From positions 1 to 64,000 of the forward strand of contig JAGCZA010000076.1 of assembly GCA_017960525.1 (NCBI GenBank): a stretch of 64,000 nt of DNA, in the 5' to 3' direction. This DNA comes from Prevotella sp. Its GTDB lineage: Bacteria; Bacteroidota; Bacteroidia; Bacteroidales; Bacteroidaceae. This document shows, piece by piece, positions 1 through 8,896 of this stretch; the stretch's first letter is position 1; the number at the start of each line of letters is the position of its first letter. The notes beneath the pieces are model-generated. The model was not told where the DNA came from, did no database searches, and worked only from the letters and a program-made list of their open reading frames with translations. The position numbers were made by a program, and so were the translations under genes.

Positions 1-1859
1 AGGCGAAAGTGCGTATGGAGGCCACGCCCCACGGACGGAAGCGCATGGACGTGACCTACCACCTGACGCCCGGCCAGCCCTTTTTCGTGCACCGTCTCGA
101 CTACGTCTATGCCGACTCGGCCATCGCCACAATGCTGGCTGTCGATAGCACGCGCCGACTGGTGAAGAGCGGCATGATGTTCAACGTGGCGCGGCTCGAT
201 GCCGAGCGCAAGCGCATCGCCACCCTGCTCACCGACAGCGGCTACTACCGATTCCACAAGGAATACATCAACTATCGCGCCGACATTCTGCCGGGCACAC
301 AACTCATCGACCTGACTTTGCGACTGGAGAAAGAGCGGCCTGCCGCCGACGGTCTGCCCGCCATGCCGCACACGCGCTACTGGATGCGCCACATCGGCTA
401 TACCAGTCTGGCCGACGACGCGCCTATCCACCTGCGCCACCACGTGCTACAGGAGTGCACCCATCTCAGCGAGGGCGACTACTACCGCTCCAGCGGATTA
501 CAGAAGACCTACAACCACTTCGGGCGGATGCAGGCGGTGCGCTATACCAACATCACCCTGCAGCCTGCCGAAGAAGGCTCAGACTCGCTCGACTGCACGA
601 TACAGGTGCAGACCAACAAGCCGTCGACAATCAGTTTCCAGCCTGAGGGCACCAACACGTCGGGCGACCTGGGTGCGGCGGCCACGCTCACCTACCAGAA
701 CCGCAACCTCTTCCGTGGCAGCGAGGTGTTCACGGTGGAACTGCGCGGCGCCTACGAGGCCATCAAGGGGCTGGAGGGCTACTCCAACCAGGATTTCCAG
801 GAATACAGCGTGGAGACCAAGTTGCAGTTCCCGCGCTTCATCTCGCCCTTCCTCAATCACGAGTTCCGCAGCAGCATCAATGTCACCAGCGAACTGTCGC
901 TGCTCTACGACCTGCAGAACCGCCCTGAGTTCCACCGCCGACTGCTCTCGGCCAGTTGGCGTTACCGATGGAACTTCCCCCACCGCAACGACCGTTTCCA
1001 ACTGGACTTGCTCGACCTGAACTACGTCTTTATGCCTTGGATTTCGCAGACTTTCCACGACGAGTATCTGGGCAAGGACAACAACCGCAACGCCATCCTG
1101 CGCTACAACTACCAGGACCTCTTCATCGCCAAGACGGGAATTGGCTACTCATACGCCAACGACCGGTTCGCCCTGAAGACCAATCTGGAGACGTCGGGCA
1201 ATCTGCTCCATCTGGGGGCAAGCCTCTTCAATGCGGAAAAGGACGGGCAGGGGCACTACCGGCTCTTCAACATCGCCTTTGCGCAATACGTGAAGGCCGA
1301 CGTGGACCTGAGCCGCTCGCTGTTCATTGACCGCAGCAACCAACTGGTGTTCCACGTGGGCATCGGTGTCGCCTATCCCTACGGCAACTCTACGATGCTG
1401 CCTTTCGAGAAGCGCTATTTCTCAGGCGGTGCCAACAGCGTGCGCGGCTGGAGCGTGCGCTCTCTCGGGCCGGGCAAGTACAAGGAGAAGGACGGGCGCA
1501 TCAACTTCATCAATCAGACGGGCGACATGAAACTCGACCTCAATGCCGAATACCGCACGCAACTCTTCTGGAAGTTCAGTGCCGCCCTCTTCATCGATGC
1601 GGGCAACATCTGGACGCTGCGCGACTATCCCGACCAGCCGGGAGGGCAGTTCCGCCTGTCCAATTTCTTCAAGGAATTGGCCGTGGGCTATGGGGCCGGC
1701 GTGCGCCTCAACTTCGAGTACTTCATCCTGCGCTTCGACCTGGGCATGAAAGCCATCAATCCGGCCTACGAGACCGACGACGACGAGCACTATCCCCTGC
1801 TCCATCCGAAGTTCAGCCGCGACTATGCTTTCCACTTCGCCGTGGGAATGCCCTTCTGA
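1..1859 (+). CDS. BamA/TamA-family (Omp85) outer membrane protein, 5' truncated
   Basis: The frame is open from the first bases of the window, so the true start and N-terminus lie upstream; the GTG at 9 is only the first possible start inside the window. The visible part (over 616 residues) begins in POTRA-like repeats and continues into a C-terminal 16-stranded-barrel type region rich in alternating aromatic strands. The segment RYFSGGANSVRGW near residue 470 matches the conserved VRG(F/Y/W) loop of Omp85 proteins, and the chain ends in a terminal phenylalanine (GMPF) as outer-membrane barrels do. Members insert or translocate proteins at the outer membrane; TamA-like and BamA-like paralogues are both common in Bacteroidota and cannot be told apart here. 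The walJ-like gene follows 48 bp downstream in the same direction. Confidence 0.85.
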   Translation, partial: AKVRMEATPHGRKRMDVTYHLTPGQPFFVHRLDYVYADSAIATMLAVDSTRRLVKSGMMFNVARLDAERKRIATLLTDSGYYRFHKEYINYRADILPGTQLIDLTLRLEKERPAADGLPAMPHTRYWMRHIGYTSLADDAPIHLRHHVLQECTHLSEGDYYRSSGLQKTYNHFGRMQAVRYTNITLQPAEEGSDSLDCTIQVQTNKPSTISFQPEGTNTSGDLGAAATLTYQNRNLFRGSEVFTVELRGAYEAIKGLEGYSNQDFQEYSVETKLQFPRFISPFLNHEFRSSINVTSELSLLYDLQNRPEFHRRLLSASWRYRWNFPHRNDRFQLDLLDLNYVFMPWISQTFHDEYLGKDNNRNAILRYNYQDLFIAKTGIGYSYANDRFALKTNLETSGNLLHLGASLFNAEKDGQGHYRLFNIAFAQYVKADVDLSRSLFIDRSNQLVFHVGIGVAYPYGNSTMLPFEKRYFSGGANSVRGWSVRSLGPGKYKEKDGRINFINQTGDMKLDLNAEYRTQLFWKFSAALFIDAGNIWTLRDYPDQPGGQFRLSNFFKELAVGYGAGVRLNFEYFILRFDLGMKAINPAYETDDDEHYPLLHPKFSRDYAFHFAVGMPF

Positions 1860-1861
1860 TG

Positions 1862-1905
1862 CGCAACAAATCGAAAATAGAAAATCGTAAATCGAAAATA
1901 AAAAC
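1862..1905. repeat. AAATCGAAAATA filler repeat
   Basis: The short gap between two genes consists of imperfect copies of AAATCGAAAATA. The same vocabulary in reverse complement (CGATTTACGA, TTTTCGATTTA) recurs at 22850-22885 and 56516-56540. It is one of several simple-repeat families that fill gaps in this window. Confidence 0.55.
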
Positions 1906-1907
1906 AG

Positions 1908-2708
1908 ATGTTTAGGTTTATATCCTTTGGCAGTGGAAGCAGTGGCAATTGCTACTATCTATATACAGAGAACGACGCTTTGCTCATAGACTGTGGTGTG
2001 GGCATACGCACCCTGAAGAAGCACTTCCGCAACTACGGGCGGAGTATCTTCAGCGTGCACCATATACTCATCACCCACGACCACGCCGACCACATCAAGA
2101 GCGTGGGCAGCATCAGCCACGAACTGAAGGCCCCCGTCTATGCCACCGCTGCCGTCCACGAGGGCATCGACCGCAACTACTGCGTGTCGCGCAAGGTGGA
2201 ACAGTCGCAGCGACGCTACATCAGCCCCGATACGGCGATAGAGGTGGGAGAGTTTCGGGTGACGCCTTTCCATGTGCCCCACGACAGCAGCGACAATGTG
2301 GGCTATCAAGTGGAGGCCGACGGCAAGGTGTTCTGCATCATCACCGACGCAGGCGAGGTGACGCCCAGTATGGCCAGTTATATCAGTCAGGCCAACGACC
2401 TCGTTATCGAGGCCAACCACGACCTCGAAATGCTGCAGGACGGCAATTATCCTCAATATCTGAAAGAACGCATCCGTAGCGGTATCGGCCATCTGGACAA
2501 CCATAGTTGTGGCGAGGCCATTGTGCAGAATATGGGCGAACAGTTACGGCAGGTGTGGTTGTGCCACCTGTCGGAGGAGAACAACCATCCGGAACTGGCC
2601 CGCAAAACGGTGGAGTCCGTGCTGCGCAGTTATGGCATAGTGGCCGGCAAGGACTTGCAACTGGAAGTGCTCAAGCGCACTATGCCAATGGGCATCTTCG
2701 ACCTATAG
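1908..2708 (+). CDS. WalJ/YycJ-like MBL-fold metallohydrolase
   Basis: A 266-residue cytosolic protein of the metallo-beta-lactamase fold. The metal-binding motif THDHADH is at residues 56-62, and the N-terminus FISFGSGSSGNCYYL is typical of the YycJ/WalJ subfamily. Known members are phosphodiesterase/5'-exonuclease-like enzymes linked to DNA or RNA processing; the substrate cannot be read from sequence. Length is normal for the family. It follows the Omp85 gene on the same strand and converges with the SpmA-SpmB gene, whose stop lies 2 bp beyond its own. Confidence 0.88.
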   Translation: MFRFISFGSGSSGNCYYLYTENDALLIDCGVGIRTLKKHFRNYGRSIFSVHHILITHDHADHIKSVGSISHELKAPVYATAAVHEGIDRNYCVSRKVEQSQRRYISPDTAIEVGEFRVTPFHVPHDSSDNVGYQVEADGKVFCIITDAGEVTPSMASYISQANDLVIEANHDLEMLQDGNYPQYLKERIRSGIGHLDNHSCGEAIVQNMGEQLRQVWLCHLSEENNHPELARKTVESVLRSYGIVAGKDLQLEVLKRTMPMGIFDL

Positions 2709-2710
2709 TC

Positions 2711-3991
2711 TCAGGCGAAGAAGAGGTAGGCAATGGCGATGGCCGCAATGATGCCGGCCAAGTCGGCCAGCAAGCCGCAGGCCACAGCGTGGCGTGTGTA
2801 GCGGATGCCCACTGAACCGAAATAGACAGCCAGTATATAGAAAGTGGTGTCGGTAGATCCTTGGAAGATGCAGGCCAGACGGCCCACGAAGGAGTCGGCG
2901 CCGTAGGTTTGCATTGCATCGACCATCATACCGCGTGCGCCGCTGCCCGACAGGGGTTTCATCAGCGCCGTGGGCAGAGCCTCGACAAACTGCGTGTCAA
3001 GTCCCGTGGCGGCCACTGTCCAGCGGATGCCGTCGATGACGTAGTCCATAGCGCCAGAGGCACGGAACACGCCAATGCCCACAAGGATGGCCACCAGATA
3101 GGGGATGATGCGCACGGCGGTGTTGAAGCCCTCCTTGGCTCCCTCGATGAAGGCGTCGTAGACATTGACTTTCTTGAACACGCCAGCCATAATAAACGTC
3201 ACGATGATGGTCATCAGCAGGATGTTGGCCACCGATGTCGACACCTGGTTCATCGTCTCGCCGTCCATGCGGCTGAAGGCCCAGATGACGGCCGACACCA
3301 GCAGGCAGGCACCGCCCAGGGTGAACAACACCACGCGGTTGAACAGATTGATGCGCTGGAAGAACGAGGTCACCAGCACGCCCATCAGGGTGGAGCAGAA
3401 GGTGGCCAGCAGGATGGGGATGAAGATGTCGGTGGGCTGTGCTGCACCCTGTTGCGCCCTGTAGACCAGGATGCTCACGGGAATCAGCGTCAGTCCGCTG
3501 GTGTTCAGCACCAGGAACATAATCATCGGATTGGTCGCCGTCTCACGCAGTCGCTGCACCTCTTGGGCATCGGCAAGTTTCATCTTCTCAATCTTCTCGT
3601 TTTTTATCTCGTCCAGTTGCTCCATCGCCTTCAGGCCCAGGGGCGTGGCGGCATTGTCGAGTCCCAGCATATTGGCGGCAATGTTCATAAAGATGCTGCC
3701 CGTTACGGGGTGGCCCTTGGGAATGTCGGGAAAGAGACGGGTGAAGAGCGGTGTAAGCAGGCGTGCCACCACGTTCACCACGCCGCCGCGCTCGCCAATC
3801 TTCATCACGCCCAGCCAGAGGGCCAGCACGCCCGTCAGGCCAAGGGAAATCTCAAACGCCGTCTTCGACGACGAGAACGTGGAGTCCATCATTGCGGGAA
3901 ACACCTCCAGGTCGCCCCAAAACACCAAACGAATCAAGGCCACCACAAAGGCGACCACGAAAAATGCTATCCAAATGTAATTCAGTACCAT
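2711..3991 (-). CDS. Fused SpmA-SpmB nucleoside-recognition (Gate) membrane protein
   Basis: A 426-residue polytopic inner-membrane protein. Two homologous halves, each with Gate/nucleoside-recognition features (N-half FMNIAANMLGLDNAATPLG, C-half LPTALMKPLSGSGARGM), correspond to SpmA and SpmB of spore formers joined in one chain. In non-sporulating Bacteroidota this fusion is common; its role is unknown, with transport of a small nucleoside-like solute the usual guess. The start ATG lies 18 bp after the stop of the AAA/PD-(D/E)XK gene on the same strand, so the two may be co-transcribed. Confidence 0.85.
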   Translation of the reverse strand: MVLNYIWIAFFVVAFVVALIRLVFWGDLEVFPAMMDSTFSSSKTAFEISLGLTGVLALWLGVMKIGERGGVVNVVARLLTPLFTRLFPDIPKGHPVTGSIFMNIAANMLGLDNAATPLGLKAMEQLDEIKNEKIEKMKLADAQEVQRLRETATNPMIMFLVLNTSGLTLIPVSILVYRAQQGAAQPTDIFIPILLATFCSTLMGVLVTSFFQRINLFNRVVLFTLGGACLLVSAVIWAFSRMDGETMNQVSTSVANILLMTIIVTFIMAGVFKKVNVYDAFIEGAKEGFNTAVRIIPYLVAILVGIGVFRASGAMDYVIDGIRWTVAATGLDTQFVEALPTALMKPLSGSGARGMMVDAMQTYGADSFVGRLACIFQGSTDTTFYILAVYFGSVGIRYTRHAVACGLLADLAGIIAAIAIAYLFFA

Positions 3992-4009
3992 AATCTTAAC
4001 TATTTCATC

Positions 4010-5554
4010 TTAGGATCCGACTTTCCACTCCGTCAAGCGGCGAGTCTCTGAAGAGAAACTTACACCTATTTTGTAGATAGTGCGCCCGTCGCCCTCAAAG
4101 GGCTTGGCATATTGTTTCTCCTCTATCTGTTGCAGGGCGGCTTCGGCTGTCTGGTCGATTTTCAGTTCCAGAATATAGACATAGTCCTTGGTCTGCACCA
4201 GAATGTCCATACGTCCGTCAGTAGTGTGCCGCTCCACGTCGACATACAGGCCCAGCAACTTGAACAAGGCCCACAATGTGTTCTGGAAATACAGTTCGGC
4301 CTTGCCCGCCACCTGATAGTCGCCACCGTCGAAGAAGCGTTCCACACGCTGCATGAACGAATCGGCATTGCCATTCTCCACATCTCTGACAAAGTTCACG
4401 ATGAATATTTGAGGTTTTTCTACCTTGTTGGGACTATAGAACGGTACCAGATATTTCACGAATCCCTCTTCCACCTCGCGGTTGGGAAAGCCTAACAAGT
4501 AGGTGCCGAAGCGTTGGTTATACCCCTTGATGGTCAGGTAGCCGCTTTGGAAGAGCAGCGGTAGCGGGTTTTCGTCCATGATTTCGATGCTGTTGAGCGT
4601 ATCCTCAAACAATTCCTCGCGGGTCATCATCTCCAGCGGATAGTTGGTCTTCTGCAGTTGATAGACCAGGAACGAGGGCGTACCGGTTTCAAACCAGTAG
4701 TCGCGGAAGGTTTGGTTTTTGAGGGTGTTTAGCAAACTGAAGGGATTATACATTCCTGCCACACCAACATTAAAGTGGTAGCCATCAAAGTCAAAACGCA
4801 ACCGTTCATAACATTCCTCCTTCGTCATGCCGTTTGCCTTGGCCAGTTCGCCGACCCCCTCGTCGAAACAAGCACGGATTTCTGCTTCTGAGATTCCGCA
4901 AATGGCAGAGTATTGTGGAAGCATTGTGAGGTCTTCCAAGTTATTCAGATCGCTGAACACGCTGACCTTGCCAAACTTGGTGACGCCAGTCAGGAAGGCA
5001 AACTTGATGTAGCGGTCGCCGGACTTCAGCGCCCCATAGAAAGCTTTCAGTGTTGAGCGGTATTCTGCCTGAAGCGCCTCGTTGCCGATGGCTTGCAGCA
5101 TAGGCTTGTCGTACTCGTCGACCAGGATCACCACCTGACGGCCCGTCTGCTCGTAAGCCCGTCGCATGATGCCCATAAAGCGCGCCCCAAAGGATTTCTC
5201 ATAGTCGGCGCGCCCATACAGGCTCTCCCACTGACACAGATAGTTGTCAAGGATATTGTCAAGAGCCTCCAGCGTGGTGTATTTCTCCACGTTCAGGTCC
5301 AGATGCAGTATAGGATACTGCTGCCAGTCCCATTCCACCGTGTCGGCGAAAAGCCCCTTGAACAGTTCGCGCTGGCCAGAGAAGAAAGCCTCCAGTGTGC
5401 TCACCATCAGCGACTTGCCGAAACGACGGGGGCGCGACAGGAAGTAGTAACTGCCCTCGGAAATCATCTTCCACATCTGCGGCGTCTTATCTACGTAAGC
5501 ATAGCCTTCGCGGCGCAGCTTCTCGAAGTTCTGTATGCCAATAGGGTACTTCAT
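4010..5554 (-). CDS. AAA-ATPase-like / PD-(D/E)XK nuclease-superfamily protein
   Basis: A 514-residue protein of the family with an N-terminal AAA-like ATPase domain (PF09820) and a C-terminal PD-(D/E)XK domain (PF08011), heavily expanded in Prevotella and Bacteroides. Visible motifs are the P-loop RPRRFGKS at residues 41-48, Walker B VVILVDEYDK at 141-150, and the nuclease-like GRMDILVQ...YILELK at about 447-465 with D, E and K in the expected order. Function is not established; a defence or selfish-element role has been suggested for relatives. It reads from a TAnnTTTG promoter at 5712-5719 through a leader of about 150 nt that contains three copies of a 42-bp satellite. Confidence 0.85.
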   Translation of the reverse strand: MKYPIGIQNFEKLRREGYAYVDKTPQMWKMISEGSYYFLSRPRRFGKSLMVSTLEAFFSGQRELFKGLFADTVEWDWQQYPILHLDLNVEKYTTLEALDNILDNYLCQWESLYGRADYEKSFGARFMGIMRRAYEQTGRQVVILVDEYDKPMLQAIGNEALQAEYRSTLKAFYGALKSGDRYIKFAFLTGVTKFGKVSVFSDLNNLEDLTMLPQYSAICGISEAEIRACFDEGVGELAKANGMTKEECYERLRFDFDGYHFNVGVAGMYNPFSLLNTLKNQTFRDYWFETGTPSFLVYQLQKTNYPLEMMTREELFEDTLNSIEIMDENPLPLLFQSGYLTIKGYNQRFGTYLLGFPNREVEEGFVKYLVPFYSPNKVEKPQIFIVNFVRDVENGNADSFMQRVERFFDGGDYQVAGKAELYFQNTLWALFKLLGLYVDVERHTTDGRMDILVQTKDYVYILELKIDQTAEAALQQIEEKQYAKPFEGDGRTIYKIGVSFSSETRRLTEWKVGS

Positions 5555-5574
5555 CTATTATGTTCTTGTGTCAA

Positions 5575-5700
5575 TTATGTTCTTATGTTATTATGTCTTT
5601 AATATTATTATGTCTGTTATGTTCTTATGTTATTATGTCTTTAATATTATTATGTCTGTTATGTTCTTATGTTATTATGTCTTTAATATTATTATGTCTT
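5575..5700. repeat. Three tandem copies of a 42-bp AT-rich unit
   Basis: Units span 5575-5616, 5617-5658 and 5659-5700 and are identical except for the last base of unit 3; a partial unit precedes them at 5558-5570. Read on the minus strand each unit contains AGACATAAT twice and ends in ACATAAGAACATAA. The array lies wholly inside the predicted 5' leader of the ATPase gene, between the promoter at 5712-5719 and the start codon at 5554. Confidence 0.9.
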
Positions 5701-5711
5701 TTATTTTGCTG

Positions 5712-5748
5712 CAAAAGTACAAATAATTGGGCATAAAGCCAAACAAAA
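5712..5748 (-). promoter_or_regulatory. Bacteroidota sigma-ABfr promoter for the AAA/PD-(D/E)XK gene
   Basis: On the minus strand TTTTGTTTGG (5739-5748) is followed after about 19 nt by TACTTTTG (5712-5719), matching -33 TTTG and -7 TAnnTTTG. The same two boxes with the same spacing occur upstream of susC at 61364-61400. Confidence 0.7.
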
Positions 5749-5965
5749 GCCGTTTTTTTTTCTCTGCCCCTACCAATAATGGCCGCCGATGCTCTCGCAC
5801 CAGCGGCCAGGAATTCACGTTTTTTCTTTACAGGCGGCGGCTATCTTCGCAGACCGCACGCAAACCGCCATTTATTAACCTTAATAAATAACTTTTATGA
5901 ACAAACCCCGCCAAAGCTCCCCTTGACGGGGGCTGCCTCTCTACGGCCATAGGCCGTTTATAGGG
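5749..5965. other. Gap with palindromes downstream of miniprotein gene 1
   Basis: No gene is seen here. The stretch holds an AT palindrome ATTTATTAA-CC-TTAATAAAT (5870-5889), a hairpin CCCC-TTGAC-GGGG framed by AGCT/AGC (5915-5934), and ACGGCC-ATA-GGCCGT (about 5942-5956). The last two lie just past the stop of the minus-strand miniprotein gene and could end that transcript. Confidence 0.5.
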
Positions 5966-6142
5966 TTATTCTTCGTCCTCGTCATCGCACCAGATATTGA
6001 AGCTGCGACTTTCCACCTTGTTAGCATCAATAGTGTTACTATCGTTGGTGTCTATACTCAATTGTGGGTCAGAGGCGCAAATTATTTTCGCTGAAGCCAC
6101 TATGGAAAGCAGAGTGGCGGGCTGCATATATTTCTTCTTCAT
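5966..6142 (-). CDS. Acidic-tailed miniprotein 1 (58 aa), partner of the large secreted protein
   Basis: A 58-residue reading frame starting MKKKYMQPAT and ending ESRSFNIWCDDEDEE. The ATG lies 41 bp after the stop of the large secreted protein gene on the same strand, with an A-rich stretch before it. It resembles the miniprotein at 18524-18703 in the N-terminal K/T-Y-M/I-Q/K-P-x-T motif, in the SR-x-x-x-hydrophobic-W spacing and in the tail D-D-E-D-x-E-E, and both follow the same kind of large protein gene. The agreement at both ends of two otherwise diverged frames argues that it is translated. Function is unknown; short proteins with an MKKxYxxP start are, to my memory, frequent in Prevotella. 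A secreted, modified or regulatory peptide are all possible. Confidence 0.7.
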   Translation of the reverse strand: MKKKYMQPATLLSIVASAKIICASDPQLSIDTNDSNTIDANKVESRSFNIWCDDEDEE

Positions 6143-6183
6143 AATCGTTTTCTTTTTTGTTTTTGTTTAGCCAATTACTTGAT

Positions 6184-8829
6184 TTACTTCACCAGAACCT
6201 TCTTGCCGTTCACGATGTACAGACCCTTCTTCGGGTTGCCCACGCGCTGGCCGTTCAGGTTATAGACAGAATTGTCAACGGTCAATGATGAATGGTCAAT
6301 GGTGCTGATACCAGTAGCCTCATCCTCGAAGATAAATGTCAGCGTGCGGGCACCACTCACCAGATTTGCAGGCAGCAGAGCTTTGCCGGCGGGAACAGTT
6401 CCTGCACCAACTTTCACGAAGGTATTGCCACTAAGTCCATAGTACGAATTGGCAGTAATGGGAGTAGCATTAGTGATGCCTACAAGCTTGTTGGTAGGAC
6501 TGACAGCTGCCGAAGCATCAGCGGCTACAGAAGGATAAACTGTTTCACCAGCAGTACCTTTCAGCAGTACACCAGTTCCTCCAGCAACAACTCCAGTAAG
6601 TTGCGAGAAGGTGATAGCGGTTCCTGAAATAGAGGTAATAGCCCAAGCGGTGAAATCGGTTGCCTTTGAGAAGTCAACAGGAGCAGTAGTTGAGAAGGTG
6701 GCGTAGCCAGAAGCATTGAGCTTTGCTGCCAATTGCTTGTAGTAAGTGAAAGTCTGGTTCTCAATATTAGTAGGGAATACATTGTTATTTATTTTATAGC
6801 ATCTCCAATCTTGGGAACTATAAATGCCAACATATCTGGTCTGACCAATATTATACAGATAATCATCATCCACAATAAAGTATTTATTTTCACCAGTACC
6901 TACGCGTACACCATTATTATTGTTTATGCAATACAACCAAGTCGTAGTAGAGCTATTGGGATAGAAAATGTATCCATCATTATCATTATCATAGCTCACG
7001 TTCCACTTGATTTTGTCTTCAATGGTGCCAGACAAAGTGCCATCAACCACGGTAACTGCTACTGCATCAGGTGCTTTACTAGTGCCATTGTCATTTGACA
7101 TAGCGTATGGATTCCCATTGTTACCTACAATCACGAACACGTCATTCTCGTTGATGTTAGCCAAAGAAGTTGTTCCAACCCAGTTACCAGCTGTGGCGGG
7201 AGCAACATAGCCAGCCTGCGTGACGGTGATGAGATCGGAGGTGGCTTCTCCTTCGGTGCCTAAAGCATAGACTACCATATAAGCTGTACGAGCTTCTGTG
7301 CTGGTGTTCTCATCAATCACATAATTCAATACTGTTGCGTCTGTAGGGTCAATCTCAGCATCAAGCCAGTCGTATGTGGCTGATGTAACACCATCTGAAG
7401 CGACAAACAAAACTTCTGAATCAAAATTGGTCAGATTGTTATAGGTCACATCGATAGAACCAGATGCATCAGCCGCATCAACATTGATGGATGTTTCGCT
7501 AAGTGAAATGGTGGGTTCCAAGACCTCTTCGATGTCAGCTGCGCTGCGGGGCAGAATCTCTTTGGTATCATCATATTGCACATAGACACCAGTAACATTA
7601 TATTTCTTGCCTGACTCAAATGTGCCGGCAAACAAAGTTGAATAGGGCTTAATAGTGTTAGTGCCATCGGAAAGATTGGTACCGTCGTAGGTCAAATTGC
7701 TAAGCGTAATAACCGCACCCGTATTCACGCCACCGAGGTCTGCGATGGTCTTATTGGTCAAAACCGTGATAGCACCATCATCGCTCACAGTAAGACCAGT
7801 TGTGGTAGAGGTGATGGCGGTAAATTCAGCAGCTCCCTTATAAAGTTTCAAAGGCGTATCGTTTACCGTTCCGCTGAGTTTGTCGTTGACAGCGAATCCA
7901 TGGCTACTCTTATATATAATAAAGCCATTGCCATTATTATCAGTAACATAGGCACTTGAACCGCTAACTCCAGAAACCACCCAGTTTCCAAAAGTCACAT
8001 TCACATTAGTACCAGCTGTTGTTGCAGCAGCGAAGAGGTCGGGGATGGTTGTATAGACAACAGGTGCACCAGCCTGAGTAACGGTCACGTCCTTTGTGAC
8101 AGATTCAGAACCATAAGTATAGGTCAGCGTGACGGTCTCTGTGCGCTCAGTCGTTTCACTATTGGCAGCGCAAGTGAAGGGTACTGCTGTTGCTGATATA
8201 GTACCAAGCGTAAGCCAGCTGCCATCAGGAACCTCGGCACTCAGGATACCGGGAGTACTTGGCTCGTTTGAAATTGTGTAGCCAATGCTGCCAGAGGTTT
8301 CATCGTAATCGATATCAACATCGCTGGCGGTGATGGAAGGGTCAGTAGAGCTACTACCAGAAGCATAAGTGACTTTTATGGTGTTGATTTTTCCTGTGCC
8401 AGTAGCAGTAAGTGTTACTGTTTTTACTGATGCTTCACCGCAAGACCAAGTGCCAGAATTAAAGCTTCCAACGGTTGTGGAAAAAACATTTGTTGTAGTG
8501 CCCGTTAAAACTATAGAAGAAATGTTTCCTGGGGCAGTTAAAGTTAATGTACCGTCCTTGTAAATACGTAAATCCAATGTGCCGCTACTATTCCAAATAC
8601 GGGTAGCAGTACCGCCACTAGTTACTGTCATACTAACACCATCAAGAGTGTAAGCTTTGTCTGTTGCCAAATTTGTACCAGCACCAGAACTCGGCTTCGT
8701 AATACCTAATGCTCCAATACCAGCATCGGTGTTAAAGGTGAACGTGACATCTTCTGCCCACGCAGTTCCTGCTCCCATCAGCACTGTGGCCACGAGGAGC
8801 ACAAGTTTTGTAAGTAATTGTTTTACCAT
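6184..8829 (-). CDS. Large secreted BACON/OB-type repeat protein with C-terminal sorting-like tail
   Basis: An 881-residue protein with a signal peptide (MVKQLLTKLVLLVATVLMGAGTAWA). Domains in order: a beta-sandwich (about 26-155), a BACON-like domain (160-255, ending in VTVTQAG), an OB-like domain (260-430), a second BACON-like domain (438-540, again ending in ITVTQAG), a lectin-like module rich in Asn, Trp and Tyr (550-700), and a final domain starting ASGYATFSTTAPVDFS. The end, YNLNGQRV...GLYIVNGKKVLVK, resembles Prevotella type IX-type sorting ends. It is probably a surface or secreted adhesin or glycan-binding protein; no catalytic motif was seen. The last domain and tail match the protein at 16226-18430. 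A TTGACCATT-type repeat (6271-6303) encodes the linker before the tail. It is preceded by a structured leader of about 255 nt. Confidence 0.8.
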   Translation of the reverse strand: MVKQLLTKLVLLVATVLMGAGTAWAEDVTFTFNTDAGIGALGITKPSSGAGTNLATDKAYTLDGVSMTVTSGGTATRIWNSSGTLDLRIYKDGTLTLTAPGNISSIVLTGTTTNVFSTTVGSFNSGTWSCGEASVKTVTLTATGTGKINTIKVTYASGSSSTDPSITASDVDIDYDETSGSIGYTISNEPSTPGILSAEVPDGSWLTLGTISATAVPFTCAANSETTERTETVTLTYTYGSESVTKDVTVTQAGAPVVYTTIPDLFAAATTAGTNVNVTFGNWVVSGVSGSSAYVTDNNGNGFIIYKSSHGFAVNDKLSGTVNDTPLKLYKGAAEFTAITSTTTGLTVSDDGAITVLTNKTIADLGGVNTGAVITLSNLTYDGTNLSDGTNTIKPYSTLFAGTFESGKKYNVTGVYVQYDDTKEILPRSAADIEEVLEPTISLSETSINVDAADASGSIDVTYNNLTNFDSEVLFVASDGVTSATYDWLDAEIDPTDATVLNYVIDENTSTEARTAYMVVYALGTEGEATSDLITVTQAGYVAPATAGNWVGTTSLANINENDVFVIVGNNGNPYAMSNDNGTSKAPDAVAVTVVDGTLSGTIEDKIKWNVSYDNDNDGYIFYPNSSTTTWLYCINNNNGVRVGTGENKYFIVDDDYLYNIGQTRYVGIYSSQDWRCYKINNNVFPTNIENQTFTYYKQLAAKLNASGYATFSTTAPVDFSKATDFTAWAITSISGTAITFSQLTGVVAGGTGVLLKGTAGETVYPSVAADASAAVSPTNKLVGITNATPITANSYYGLSGNTFVKVGAGTVPAGKALLPANLVSGARTLTFIFEDEATGISTIDHSSLTVDNSVYNLNGQRVGNPKKGLYIVNGKKVLVK

Positions 8830-8896
8830 AATTGTTTATTTTAAAAGTTAATACTAAAAATAGTTTTCTCTCTTTCCAATTGGAAAGGCTGTACTA

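Noticed and set aside
2861..4051. Long antisense frame opposite the SpmA-SpmB gene
   Set aside because: Its histidine- and glutamine-rich composition is typical of the complement of a membrane-protein gene with high third-position GC; the sense gene is clear.
5535..5726. Plus-strand frame encoding repeats of MFLCYYVFNIIMSV
   Set aside because: It is a by-product of the 42-bp satellite, whose length is divisible by three; it has no ribosome-binding site or promoter on that strand and lies antisense to the ATPase leader.
6184..6225. GLYIVNGKKVLVK tail as proof of type IX secretion
   Set aside because: The tail resembles type A sorting ends but no type IX gene is in the window, so it is noted only as sorting-like.
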